This document shows, one piece after another, positions 33,476 to 41,758 of a stretch of DNA of 64,000 nucleotides (position 1 is the first letter of the stretch; each line of letters opens with the position of its first letter). Origin of the DNA: UBA6115 sp012514225 (lineage in GTDB: Bacteria > Bacillota > Clostridia > Christensenellales > Aristaeellaceae); the NCBI GenBank assembly GCA_036756425.1, contig DAIOLC010000003.1:50430-114429 (forward strand), given 5' to 3'. The position numbers and the translations under genes were made by a program. Under the pieces are notes generated by a model. It made no database searches, was not told the origin of the DNA, and saw nothing but the letters and a program-made list of their open reading frames with translations.

Positions 33476-34048
33476 ATGAAACGCGTAAAAGACAAGTACA
33501 TCCTGGTCGCCGCCGATTTTGCGGGCTATCCGCTCAAGGAGGCCGTGGTCACCCACCTGCGGAAGAAGGGATGGAAGGTGACCGATATCGGCGTGAAGAG
33601 CCCGGAGGACGACAGCCCGGAGCTGATGTTCCACCGCCTGGGCCTGCGGGCGGGCGCCATGGTCTCCGAAGGGGAGTTCGAGCGCGCGCTGCTGTTCTGC
33701 GGCACCGGGATGGGCATCCACATCGGCGCGTCCAAGTGCCCGCGCGTCCACGCGGGGGTCGTCGAGTCCGTGCCCGCGGCGCTGCGCGCCATCACCGGCA
33801 ACGGCGTCAACGTCCTGGCGATGGGCGCCTTCTACGTCGCGCCGCAGATGGGTATCGACATCGCCGAGGCCTACCTCAACGCCGAGCTGGGGACCGGCTA
33901 TGAATGGTGGAAAAACTTCTATGAATTCCACAAGCTGGCCATGGACGAGCTGGACGAATTCGACTACGAGGCCTACAAGAAAAACGGGTTTTCGTTCCGG
34001 CACAAGGGGGAGGTCCCCATCGAGCTGGAGACCAAGCCGGAGGATTGA
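33476..34048 (+). CDS. RpiB/LacA/LacB-family sugar-phosphate isomerase
   Basis: The 190-residue protein has the RpiB fold: VAADFAGYPLKEAVVTHL at the N-terminus, then LLFCGTGMGIHIGASK with the catalytic Cys and anion-hole segment, and GNGVNVLAMGAFYVAPQMG. It is about 40 residues longer than ribose-5-phosphate isomerase B, with a C-terminal extension (WWKNFYEFHKLAMDELDEFD). RVHAGVVESVPAA replaces the more usual RAALCHD region, so the substrate may be a different aldose or ketose phosphate. AAGGAGG precedes the ATG at 33476. Its position just before a sugar ABC transporter suggests it works on the imported sugar. Confidence 0.85.
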   Translation: MKRVKDKYILVAADFAGYPLKEAVVTHLRKKGWKVTDIGVKSPEDDSPELMFHRLGLRAGAMVSEGEFERALLFCGTGMGIHIGASKCPRVHAGVVESVPAALRAITGNGVNVLAMGAFYVAPQMGIDIAEAYLNAELGTGYEWWKNFYEFHKLAMDELDEFDYEAYKKNGFSFRHKGEVPIELETKPED

Positions 34049-34058
34049 CCGCCCCGCG

Positions 34059-34087
34059 TTGACGCGCGGGCCGGCCGGTGCTATGCT
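34059..34087 (+). promoter_or_regulatory. Promoter of the sugar ABC transporter operon
   Basis: TTGACG (34059-34064), a 17-bp spacer and TATGCT (34082-34087) preceded by TGC. The leader to the start at 34171 holds a small hairpin (CTCCG-TCTTG-CGGAG, about 34134-34148). Confidence 0.7.
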
Positions 34088-34170
34088 TCCGCCTGACACA
34101 AACCGAAAACAGCCGCGATTGGACATCGTATTCCGCTCCGTCTTGCGGAGTAAATGATAGGAGGAACAAC

Positions 34171-35163
34171 ATGAGGAAACTGCTTGCCCTGCTGCTGGCC
34201 GCAGCGCTGACGCTGTCCCTGGGCGCCGCCCTGGCGCAGGAGAACTGGGAAATCGTCGTCGTCCCGAAGGACGCCTCCAACCCCTGGTTCGTGCGCATGA
34301 AGGTCGGCGTGGACGAATACGCCAAGGAAACCGGCCTGAACCTCTACCAGAAAGGAACCCCCGAAATCGACGCGACGCTGCAGGCGCAGCTGGTGCAGGA
34401 CCTGATCGCGCAGGGCGTGGACGCCATCTGCGTGGTGCCGGTCAACCCTGAATCCCTGGAGCCGGTGCTCAAGCAGGCGATGGACGCGGGCATCGTCGTC
34501 ATCGCGCATGAGGGCGCCTCCTTGACCAACGTCAACTACGACATCGAGGCCTTCTCCAACTCCGGCTACGGCGCCTTCATCATGGACAACCTGGCCGAAG
34601 CGATGGGCGGCGAAGGCCTGTACACCACCATGGTCGCGCACGTGACCAACGCCTCCCACAACGAGTGGGCGGACGGCGGCGTCGCGCGCCAGAAGGAAGC
34701 CTATCCCAACATGACCCTGCTGGAGGCGGAGCCCCGCGTCGAGTCCGAGGACAACGGCGACGTCGCCTACAACAAGGCCAAGGAACTGTTCAAGAAGTAC
34801 CCGGACCTGAAGGGCATCATGGGCACCTCTTCCTACGACGCCCCCGGCATCGCGCGCGCGATCGAGGAACTGGGCCTGCAGGGCAAGGTGTTCACCTCCG
34901 GCACGGGCATGCCCGCCGCCAACAAAGCCATCCTGGACAGCGGCATCGTTAAGTCCCTGACGCTGTGGGATCCGGCGCTGGCCGGCAAGGCCATGGCCGC
35001 CCTGGCCGTCAAGGTCCTCAAGGGCGAGGAAATCACGGCCCCCGTGGACCTGGGCGTGGAAGGCTATACCGCGCTGACCTTCAAGGCGGGTAGCGACAAG
35101 GTCCTGGAAGGCCAGGGCTGGGTCGTCATCACGAAGGACAACGTGGATTCCTTCGGGTTCTAA
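34171..35163 (+). CDS. Sugar ABC transporter substrate-binding protein (RbsB/RhaS-like)
   Basis: The 330-residue protein has a signal peptide (LLALLLAAALTLSLGAALAQ) and a type I periplasmic-binding fold: VVVPKDASNPWFVRMKVGVD, DLIAQGVDAICVVPVNPESL, IVVIAHEGASLTNVNYDIEA and GTSSYDAPGIARAIEELGLQ. The pattern matches the rhamnose/AI-2/ribose group; the ligand cannot be named. There is no lipobox cysteine after the signal peptide, unusual for a binding protein in a monoderm Firmicute. GGAGG precedes the ATG. An intergenic hairpin at 35173 separates it from the ATPase gene. Confidence 0.9.
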   Translation: MRKLLALLLAAALTLSLGAALAQENWEIVVVPKDASNPWFVRMKVGVDEYAKETGLNLYQKGTPEIDATLQAQLVQDLIAQGVDAICVVPVNPESLEPVLKQAMDAGIVVIAHEGASLTNVNYDIEAFSNSGYGAFIMDNLAEAMGGEGLYTTMVAHVTNASHNEWADGGVARQKEAYPNMTLLEAEPRVESEDNGDVAYNKAKELFKKYPDLKGIMGTSSYDAPGIARAIEELGLQGKVFTSGTGMPAANKAILDSGIVKSLTLWDPALAGKAMAALAVKVLKGEEITAPVDLGVEGYTALTFKAGSDKVLEGQGWVVITKDNVDSFGF

Positions 35164-35172
35164 GCACATCCC

Positions 35173-35215
35173 GGGGACGGCCATACCGCGCGGACGCGGG
35201 GGCCGTCCCCTCTTT
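35173..35215 (+). terminator. Partial terminator within the sugar ABC operon
   Basis: GGGGACGGCC (35173-35182) and GGCCGTCCCC (35201-35210), then TCTTTCC. With few T residues it probably lets some transcripts through, keeping the binding protein more abundant than the membrane parts. Confidence 0.7.
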
Positions 35216-35234
35216 CCAAGAATGAGGTGCGCAG

Positions 35235-36719
35235 ATGTCCCAAAGCCTGCTCAAGGCAACCGGCGTCCATAAATCCTTCGCGGGAGTTCACGCGCTCAAG
35301 GGCGTGGATTTGGACATCCGGAAGGGGGAGATTCACTGCCTGGCCGGGGAGAACGGCTGCGGCAAATCCACGCTGATCAAGATTATCTCCGGGGTCTACC
35401 AGCCCGACGCCGGCACGATCGAGTTCGACGGCAAGGCGCTGGCCCGGATTACGCCCATCGACGCCATCATGCTGGGCATCCAGGTCATCTACCAGGACTT
35501 CTCCGTCTTTTCCAACCTTACGGTCATGGAGAACCTGGCGCTCAACAGCGAGCTGGCGCAGAAGCGCAGGCTGGTCAACTGGAAGCGGATGCGAGAAATC
35601 GCCCGGGAGGCGGTGGCGAAAATCAACTTCGAGGTGGACCTGGACGCGCCGGTGTCTTCGCTGTCCGTCGCGCAAAAGCAGATGGTCGCCATCTGCCGTG
35701 CCCTGATGTTCAACGCCCGGCTCATCATCATGGACGAGCCGACGACCGCGCTGACGCGCAAGGAAGTGCAGGCGCTGTTCGACATCATCCTGAAGCTCAA
35801 GGCGCAGGGCATCTCCATCCTCTTCGTCAGCCACAAGCTCAACGAGGTGTTCGAGATTTCCGAGCGCTTCACGATATTCCGCAACGGGGAACTGGTGAAG
35901 ACCGGGGAGACCCGGGAGCTGGATTCCAATAAATTCACCTATTATATGACCGGCCGCGAGTTCGCCCCGCAGCAGTTCGTCCCGGAGCAGGTATCCAAGG
36001 AACCGCTGCTGGAGGTGAGAAACCTGACGGCGAAGGGGTTCTTCGAAGACGTCAGCTTTGCGCTGCATGCCGGGGAAATCGTCGGGGTCACGGGGCTGCT
36101 GGACTCCGGGCGCAGCGAGCTGGCGCTGGCGCTGTTTGGCGTCAGGCCGGCTGACAGCGGGGAAATCCGGCTCAAGGGCCGGAAAACCGACATCCGCAGG
36201 CCGCGGGACGCCGTGCGCGGCAAACTGGGGCTGGTGCCGGAGGACAGGCTGTCCGAAGGGCTGTTCCTGCCGCGGAGCATCGAGGACAACCTGGTAATCG
36301 CGGAGGTCGACCGGCTGGCCGGGCCGCTGTCCGTCATCGACCGGACGAAGCGCAGGGATGAAATCCGGCGGCTGGTCGACGAGTTCAAGATCGCGACGCC
36401 CGACCCGAAGAACGCCTGCCAGACGCTGTCGGGCGGCAACCAGCAGCGCGTTGTGCTGGGGAAATGGCTGGCATGCAACCTGGACGTGCTGGTGCTTTCC
36501 GGGCCGACGGTGGGCGTGGATATCGGCAGCAAGCACGACATCCATGAAATCCTGCAGAACCTGGCCAGGGGCGGCATGGGCATCCTGATCATCTCCGACG
36601 ACCTGCCGGAGATTCTGGAGAACTGCTCGCGCGTGCTGGTGCTCAAGTCCGGCCGCATCCGGAAGGAAATGGATACGCGGGACGCGGACGAGAGACTGAT
36701 TCTCTCGCACATGATGTAG
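35235..36719 (+). CDS. Sugar ABC transporter ATP-binding protein (two nucleotide-binding domains)
   Basis: The 494-residue RbsA/MglA-type protein has two fused ATPase domains. Domain 1 is complete in outline: Walker A GENGCGKSTLIKIISG, signature region LSVAQKQMVAICRAL, Walker B LIIMDEPTTAL. Domain 2 has a degenerate P-loop (GLLDSGRSELALALFG), a good signature LSGGNQQRVVLGKWL, and a Walker B reading LVLSGPTVGVD, where Ser-Gly replaces the usual Asp-Glu. Only one composite site is therefore expected to hydrolyse ATP. It energises uptake through the two downstream permeases. The ATG follows a weak AATGAGGTGC site. Confidence 0.92.
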   Translation: MSQSLLKATGVHKSFAGVHALKGVDLDIRKGEIHCLAGENGCGKSTLIKIISGVYQPDAGTIEFDGKALARITPIDAIMLGIQVIYQDFSVFSNLTVMENLALNSELAQKRRLVNWKRMREIAREAVAKINFEVDLDAPVSSLSVAQKQMVAICRALMFNARLIIMDEPTTALTRKEVQALFDIILKLKAQGISILFVSHKLNEVFEISERFTIFRNGELVKTGETRELDSNKFTYYMTGREFAPQQFVPEQVSKEPLLEVRNLTAKGFFEDVSFALHAGEIVGVTGLLDSGRSELALALFGVRPADSGEIRLKGRKTDIRRPRDAVRGKLGLVPEDRLSEGLFLPRSIEDNLVIAEVDRLAGPLSVIDRTKRRDEIRRLVDEFKIATPDPKNACQTLSGGNQQRVVLGKWLACNLDVLVLSGPTVGVDIGSKHDIHEILQNLARGGMGILIISDDLPEILENCSRVLVLKSGRIRKEMDTRDADERLILSHMM

Positions 36720-36730
36720 GAGGCGCCCGG

Positions 36731-37765
36731 ATGCGACAGTGGCTAAGGCGGCTCACAAGGCGGAACGAACCGTATATTTTCCTGGTGCTCCTGGCGCTTT
36801 GCCTGCTCATCGAGGTGCGCTCCGGGCAGTTCTTCACCGCCAACAACCTGGTGGATATCGCGTCGGCCATGGTGGTCCCGGGGCTGTTCGCGCTGGGCAT
36901 CTATATGGTGATTGTCTCCGGGGGAATCGACGTTTCCTTTCCCGCGCTGGCCTCACTCACCTCCTACGCCACGACGAAATACCTCCTGGACGCGGGGTAT
37001 ACCGGCGGCATCTGGCTGCCGATGGCGATGTCCCTGGTGATGGGCGCCGCGCTGGGCGCCGTCAACGGCGTGTTCATCGGCTTTTTCGGCCTGCCGGCGA
37101 TGATTGTGACCCTGGGCACCTCCAGCGTCTTCAAGGGGCTGATGCAGGGGGCGCTCAACTCCGTCCAGCTGGCCGTCATCCCCGAGGGCATGCGGCAGTT
37201 CGGCACGGACGCGCTGTTCGTCGCCACCAACCCCGTATCGGGCTTGTCCTCCAGGATGCCGGTCTCCTTCCTGATTTTCGCGGCCGTCGTTCTCCTGGTG
37301 TTTTTTCTGATGCGGTACACGTATTTCGGGCGGGGCATCTACGCGATGGGCGGAAACGAGGTCAGCGCGCACCGCGCCGGCTTCCACACCCGCCGCACCA
37401 AGTTTTTCCTCTACGTCATCGTCGGCATGATTGCCAGCGCCGCCGGGCTCATCCGCACCTGCATGATGCAGCAGAACCATCCGACGAACATGCTGGGCAT
37501 GGAGATGAACATCATCGCGGGCGTCGTTCTGGGCGGCACCGCCATCACCGGCGGCGCGGGCTCCGTTACCGGCTGCATGCTGGGCACGCTGCTGATTGTC
37601 ATCGTGGAGAACTCCATGATTCTCATCGGCATCCCGACGGTCTGGAAGAGCGTGTTTGTGGGCGCCCTGATTGTCATCGGCACGGGCGTGAGCGCGATGC
37701 AGGTCGTCCGCGCCAACCGCCTGGCGGCCAACCGGAACCTGACGCAGGAGGCGGCGAAAGCATGA
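36731..37765 (+). CDS. Sugar ABC transporter permease (RbsC/RhaP-like), first
   Basis: The 344-residue protein has eight to ten hydrophobic helices and BPD_transp_2-type motifs: VIVSGGIDVSFPALASL, AMIVTLGTSSVFKGLMQG, and the EAA-like loop YAMGGNEVSAHRAGFHTRR. The segment AGVVLGGTAITGGAGSVTGC is the family's conserved cytoplasmic loop contacting the ATPase. It starts 11 bases after the ATPase gene behind GGAGGC, and overlaps the second permease by four bases, so a heterodimeric channel is likely. Confidence 0.92.
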   Translation: MRQWLRRLTRRNEPYIFLVLLALCLLIEVRSGQFFTANNLVDIASAMVVPGLFALGIYMVIVSGGIDVSFPALASLTSYATTKYLLDAGYTGGIWLPMAMSLVMGAALGAVNGVFIGFFGLPAMIVTLGTSSVFKGLMQGALNSVQLAVIPEGMRQFGTDALFVATNPVSGLSSRMPVSFLIFAAVVLLVFFLMRYTYFGRGIYAMGGNEVSAHRAGFHTRRTKFFLYVIVGMIASAAGLIRTCMMQQNHPTNMLGMEMNIIAGVVLGGTAITGGAGSVTGCMLGTLLIVIVENSMILIGIPTVWKSVFVGALIVIGTGVSAMQVVRANRLAANRNLTQEAAKA

Positions 37766-38808
37766 GCGGCATGGCGCGCCCGAAGGGCACCCTTTCAACC
37801 CTCTACGCGGGGAACCGGCACGTTTTCCGGCTCGTCGCCGTCATCCTGGCCTGGATGGTCTTCATGGCGCTGACGCGGTTTGAGAAGTTCTATACACTGA
37901 TCAACTTCCAGACGATGGCGTCCCAGTTCCCGGAGTTCGGCCTGATGGCCCTGGGCGTGATGCTGTGCATGGTGACCGGCGGCATCGACCTGTCCACCGT
38001 GGGAATCGCCAACCTGGCGGCCATCCTGACCGCCTTTTTCCTCAAGGCCGTCGCCCTGCCCGACGGCGGCCTGCCCGCTTACGCCATCCCGGCGGCGTTC
38101 GCCCTGGCGATGGCGGTCGGCGCCGTGCTGGGCGTCTTCAACGGATTGCTGGTCAGCAAGGTGCGCATCCCGCCCATCCTCGCCACGCTGGGCGCCAGCG
38201 AGCTGTTCACGGGCGTCGCGATTGTCCTGACCAACGGCAACGCGGTGAGCAAACTGCCCATCGGGTACGCGACGGCCATCAACAGCAAGGTGCTGGGCAA
38301 CCTGATTCCCGTGCAGCTGATTGTATTCACGGCCGTGGCGCTGGTGATCTGGTTCCTGCTCAACCGCACGACCTACGGGGTAAAAATCTACCTGTTGGGC
38401 ACCAACGCGACCGCCGCGCGGTTCTCCGGCCTCTCAAACGACCGGCTGCTGGTTAAAACCTATATGCTCTCTGGAATCTGCGCGGCCCTGGGCGGCATGA
38501 TCATGCTGGCCAACTACAACTCCGCCCGCGCGAACTACGGCTCGGTCTATGTGCTGCAGTGCATCCTCATCGTCGTGCTGGGGGGCGTCAGCCCCGCGGG
38601 CGGCAAGGGGCGCATCAGCGGCGTGGTATTGGCCATCTTCCTGCTGCGGCTGCTGGAGACCGGCATCAACCGCTTCCCGCAGATTTCCAGCTATTACATC
38701 TCCCTCATCTGGGGCGGCGTGCTGCTGCTGGTCATGGTGCTGGACTACTTCAGCGACTACAGCGCCGGCCGGCGGCTCAAACGGCGGCCGGCCGCGCCCG
38801 CGCCGTAG
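37762..38808 (+). CDS. Sugar ABC transporter permease (RbsC/RhaQ-like), second
   Basis: The 348-residue protein is a second BPD_transp_2 permease: CMVTGGIDLSTVGIANLAAI, PPILATLGASELFTGVAIVL, YLLGTNATAARFSGLSNDR and ILIVVLGGVSPAGGKGRISG. It is homologous to but clearly divergent from the first, as in the two-permease rhamnose and AI-2 systems. The ATG at 37762 overlaps the upstream stop. The C-terminus ends in a basic tail (RRLKRRPAAPAP). It is the last gene of the operon, followed 19 bases later by the hairpin at 38828. Confidence 0.92.
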   Translation: MSGMARPKGTLSTLYAGNRHVFRLVAVILAWMVFMALTRFEKFYTLINFQTMASQFPEFGLMALGVMLCMVTGGIDLSTVGIANLAAILTAFFLKAVALPDGGLPAYAIPAAFALAMAVGAVLGVFNGLLVSKVRIPPILATLGASELFTGVAIVLTNGNAVSKLPIGYATAINSKVLGNLIPVQLIVFTAVALVIWFLLNRTTYGVKIYLLGTNATAARFSGLSNDRLLVKTYMLSGICAALGGMIMLANYNSARANYGSVYVLQCILIVVLGGVSPAGGKGRISGVVLAIFLLRLLETGINRFPQISSYYISLIWGGVLLLVMVLDYFSDYSAGRRLKRRPAAPAP

Positions 38809-38827
38809 GATAAAGCGGGTAAATGAA

Positions 38828-38852
38828 GGAGCGCCGACAGAATCGGCGCTCC
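38828..38852 (+). terminator. Hairpin at the end of the sugar ABC operon
   Basis: GGAGCGCCGA (38828-38837) and TCGGCGCTCC (38843-38852) around CAGAA. There is no T tract, but the 12-bp hairpin at 38860-38887 follows immediately. Confidence 0.55.
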
Positions 38853-39093
38853 AGTGTGTCAAAGAAGTGTCTGCGGACACTTCTTTGATTAAGCAGGAAC
38901 GGGAATTTCTGCCTGTTCGGCATCGCTATGCTTGCCTCACGGCCAGCAGAAATTCGCGGAAATGTTTTGTCTAAAGCCAAAACCCGCGGCACCGCACATG
39001 TCGCTGCCGCGGATTACCATCAGAGGGCTTCGCCCTCCGATACCTCCCATGAAATGGTTTTTTGACAGTCTGGAGCGCCGATTGAATCGGCGC
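38828..39093. repeat. Hairpin-rich inverted-repeat element (MITE-like)
   Basis: Two 22-bp inverted repeats bound the element: the left (38845-38866), read in reverse, is TTCTTTGACACACTGGAGCG..., and the right (39058-39079) is TTTTTTGACAGTCTGGAGCG..., 19 of 22 positions agreeing. Outside each lies an AGCGCCGA...TCGGCGCT hairpin (38828-38852, 39074-39093). Inside are hairpins at 38860-38887 (12-bp stem), 38903-38955, 38984-39012 and 39023-39037. No ORF fits. It sits just after the ABC operon, whose transcript probably ends at its first hairpin. A repeat with other genomic copies is likely but not shown. Confidence 0.7.
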
Positions 39094-39135
39094 TTCTTTT
39101 CGATACGGATTGGTTGCCGTTATTGCTTCAACGGG

Positions 39136-40506
39136 CTAGCGGGACAGCCGGGCGAACCCGTAGTCAAACAGCCGCGCCATGTCCGCCCAGCCGCGGTTGC
39201 GGGTCCGGCTGTTGAGGATGGCGGCGTACAGCACCGCGTCGCCCCGCCGGGCTTCCCCGACATAGCAGAAGCCCGCGAGGCTGGTATAGCCGCTCTTGAT
39301 GCCCAGGGCGCCGGGGTAAAAGGCCGGCGCCGCGGGAAGGAGCAGCTCGCTGGCGGTGTTCAGGGCCAGTGCGCCGCGCTTGCCGGTGGGCGCCATCATG
39401 TGCCGGAGCGCGGAGGAAATTGCCTCCGCCTCGGGGTTTTGCATCGCGTACATGCCCAGGGTGACCAGGTCGCGGGCGGTGGTGTAATGCTCCGGGTCGT
39501 GGTAGCCGTGGGGGTTGCGGAACTGCGTGCCGTCCAGCCCTATCTGGCGCGCCCTTTGGTTCATCCGCCCCACAAACCCCTCCAGCGAGCCGTCGCAGAG
39601 CACGGCGACCGCGTTGGCGGCGTCGTTGCCCGAGCGCAGCATCAGGCCGTACAGCAGGTCGCGCAGCGGCATTTCCTCCCCGGGGTACACAGGCACCAGG
39701 GAGGAGTCCCGGGGAACCTCCGCCGCCTCCCGGGGCACGGTGACCTTCCGGTCCAGCCCGCCCCGCTCCACCGCCAGCAGCAGGGTCATCACCTTGGTGG
39801 TGCTGGCCGGGTACAGCCGCTCGTCCGGGTTTTTGGCGTAAAGGATTTCGCCGGTGCTGCCGTCGACCAGGATGGCGGCGCGGGCGTTCAAGAACTCGTT
39901 GCCCAATTCCAGGGGGCGGGCCGGGTCGAAGAACTCCGGCGCCCTAATGCTGAAGGCGGACAGGTCGGCGGAGGGATTCAGGAACCGGCGCGCCGCCGCG
40001 TCCGCGGCGCCGCTGTCCGTAACACCCTCGGCGCCGAAGGCCATCAGGTGGCGCTGGAAGGCGCGCAGCGCATCCCGCGTGTTCTCCCCGAAGACGCCGT
40101 CGGCCGGCCCCTCCAGGAACTTGAGGTCAATCAGGCGGTTTTGCAGGCTGACGACGCGCTGGCCCCTGGCGCCCAAAGAAAAATCGATGAAGGGGCGCAT
40201 CGCTTCGTCGTCGTACAGCAACGCCCGGGTGACCGGGCCGAAGACCCCGTCCGCCTGAAGGCTGTGTCCCTGCCCGATGAGCGCCTGCTGCGCCTGCAGG
40301 ACCGCGTCTTTTGTGGCCTTGCCATAGTGCCCGTCCGCCTGCCCGGCCAGGAAGCCGGAGAGGATGAGCCGTTGCTGCAGGCTGCGCACCTGCTCCCCCT
40401 GGGAGCCCAAGGAGAGCACCGGGGCGTCGCCGGCGCCCGCAATACCCGGGGACAGCGCCAGCAACACCGCGCAAATCAGGGTCAGGATTCTTTTCACGTT
40501 CGTCAA
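39136..40506 (-). CDS. D-alanyl-D-alanine carboxypeptidase with two peptidoglycan-binding domains
   Basis: The 456-residue exported enzyme has a signal peptide (ILTLICAVLLALSPGIAGA) and two PG_binding_1 repeats (LGSQGEQVRSLQQRLILSGF and LGARGQRVVSLQNRLIDLKF). A peptidase S11 domain from about residue 205 has catalytic SxxK in YPASTTKVMT, SxN in MLRSGNDAANAV and KSG in GIKSGYTSLAG. It removes the terminal D-Ala of peptidoglycan stem peptides and is tethered to the wall by the repeats. There is no C-terminal membrane anchor, unlike PBP5. The start is TTG at 40506 behind AAAGGG; a GTG at 40497 is an alternative. Confidence 0.9.
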   Translation of the reverse strand: MTNVKRILTLICAVLLALSPGIAGAGDAPVLSLGSQGEQVRSLQQRLILSGFLAGQADGHYGKATKDAVLQAQQALIGQGHSLQADGVFGPVTRALLYDDEAMRPFIDFSLGARGQRVVSLQNRLIDLKFLEGPADGVFGENTRDALRAFQRHLMAFGAEGVTDSGAADAAARRFLNPSADLSAFSIRAPEFFDPARPLELGNEFLNARAAILVDGSTGEILYAKNPDERLYPASTTKVMTLLLAVERGGLDRKVTVPREAAEVPRDSSLVPVYPGEEMPLRDLLYGLMLRSGNDAANAVAVLCDGSLEGFVGRMNQRARQIGLDGTQFRNPHGYHDPEHYTTARDLVTLGMYAMQNPEAEAISSALRHMMAPTGKRGALALNTASELLLPAAPAFYPGALGIKSGYTSLAGFCYVGEARRGDAVLYAAILNSRTRNRGWADMARLFDYGFARLSR

Positions 40507-40562
40507 GGCGCCCTTTCCCGTATTCAGCCATCCAACGGCATCCAGGCCTTTTTCCGTGCATC

Positions 40563-40571
40563 ATGATACCA
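40563..40571 (-). promoter_or_regulatory. Extended -10 for the carboxypeptidase gene
   Basis: TGGTATCAT read leftwards, 57 bases before the start at 40506; no clear -35. Confidence 0.5.
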
Positions 40572-40614
40572 TACCGCGCACTTTCAGGCGTTCCTGCGGC
40601 ACCGGGCGGCTTCC

Positions 40615-40643
40615 ATGACAAATGGGCGGGCATGCCGTATAAT
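40615..40643 (+). promoter_or_regulatory. Promoter of the oxidoreductase-asd-dapA-dapB operon
   Basis: ATGACA (40615-40620), a 17-bp spacer and TATAAT (40638-40643), 31 bases before the first start codon. Confidence 0.8.
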
Positions 40644-40674
40644 GGGCACAAATTTCCGGAAGGCGGCGTTCCTG

Positions 40675-41748
40675 ATGAAGACACTGAAACTGGGCGTCAT
40701 CGGCTGCGGGGCGATTTCCGACGGCAAATACCTGCCCTCCCTCAAGGCGGTCGGCGGGAACGAGGTGATCGCCTTCTGCGACATCGTGCCGGAAAAGGCC
40801 GCCGTCAGCGCCAAGGCTTTCGGGGCGGCGGGCGCCCGGGTATTCACGGATTACCGGGAACTGCTGAACATGGAGCTGGACGCTGTCTACGTGTGCACCC
40901 CCAACCGGAGCCACAGCGACATCTCGGTGGCCGCGCTGCAGGCGGGCAAGCACGTAATGTGCGAAAAGCCCATGGCCATCAACTACAGGGAGGGGCTGCG
41001 GATGCTGTCCGCCGCCCGGGAGAGCGGCAAGCTGCTCAACGTCGGCTACCAGAACCGCTACCGGCAGGACAGCCAGTACCTGAAAAAATCCATCCTGGAA
41101 GGGGCCCTGGGCGAGATCTATTTCGCCCGCGCCAACGCGGTCCGGCGCCGCGCCGTGCCCACCTGGGGCGTCTTCCTCAACGAGAAGGAGCAGGGCGGCG
41201 GCCCGCTTATCGACATCGGCACCCATGCGCTGGACCTGACGCTGTGGATGATGGACAACTACCACCCGAAATACGCCGCGGGCACGACCTACCACAAGCT
41301 CAACCGCGACCGGGACACGGCCAACGCCTGGGGGGACTGGGACCCGGACAAGTTCACCACCGAGGACAGCGCCTTCGGCTTCGTGGTGATGGAGAACGGG
41401 GCGACCATCATTTTGAGCGCGTCCTGGGCGCTCAACACCCTGGACGTGGAGGAGGCGACGACCACGCTGTCGGGTACCAGGGGCGGCGCGGATTTCCACG
41501 AAGGGCTGCGCATCAACGGCGTGCGCCACGGCCTTCAGTTCATCGAGAAACCCGACCTGAAAGGCGGCACCGAGGGTTTCAGCGACCCCATCCCCAAGCC
41601 CGCGGTTATGGAGCAGCGGGTGTTCCTCGCCGCCGTGCGGGGGGAAGGAGAACTGTGCGTGCTGCCGGAGCAGGCGCTTCAGGTGACGCGCATCCTGGAC
41701 GCGATTTACCGCAGCGCCGCCGACGGCAAGCCGGTATTCTTTGACTGA
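40675..41748 (+). CDS. Gfo/Idh/MocA-family NAD(P)-dependent oxidoreductase
   Basis: The 357-residue protein has a Rossmann domain (KLGVIGCGAISDGKYLPSL) and the family's catalytic lysine motif in HVMCEKPMAINYREG. A second-domain signature GGGPLIDIGTHALDLTLWMM contains the conserved Asp and His. The family oxidises or reduces sugars, inositols and their derivatives; the substrate is unknown. It leads an operon with three lysine/diaminopimelate genes 10 bases downstream, but no link between its chemistry and that pathway is evident. The ATG at 40675 is chosen over upstream in-frame ATGs because of the promoter at 40615-40643. Confidence 0.9.
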   Translation: MKTLKLGVIGCGAISDGKYLPSLKAVGGNEVIAFCDIVPEKAAVSAKAFGAAGARVFTDYRELLNMELDAVYVCTPNRSHSDISVAALQAGKHVMCEKPMAINYREGLRMLSAARESGKLLNVGYQNRYRQDSQYLKKSILEGALGEIYFARANAVRRRAVPTWGVFLNEKEQGGGPLIDIGTHALDLTLWMMDNYHPKYAAGTTYHKLNRDRDTANAWGDWDPDKFTTEDSAFGFVVMENGATIILSASWALNTLDVEEATTTLSGTRGGADFHEGLRINGVRHGLQFIEKPDLKGGTEGFSDPIPKPAVMEQRVFLAAVRGEGELCVLPEQALQVTRILDAIYRSAADGKPVFFD

Positions 41749-41758
41749 GGGGACAGGA

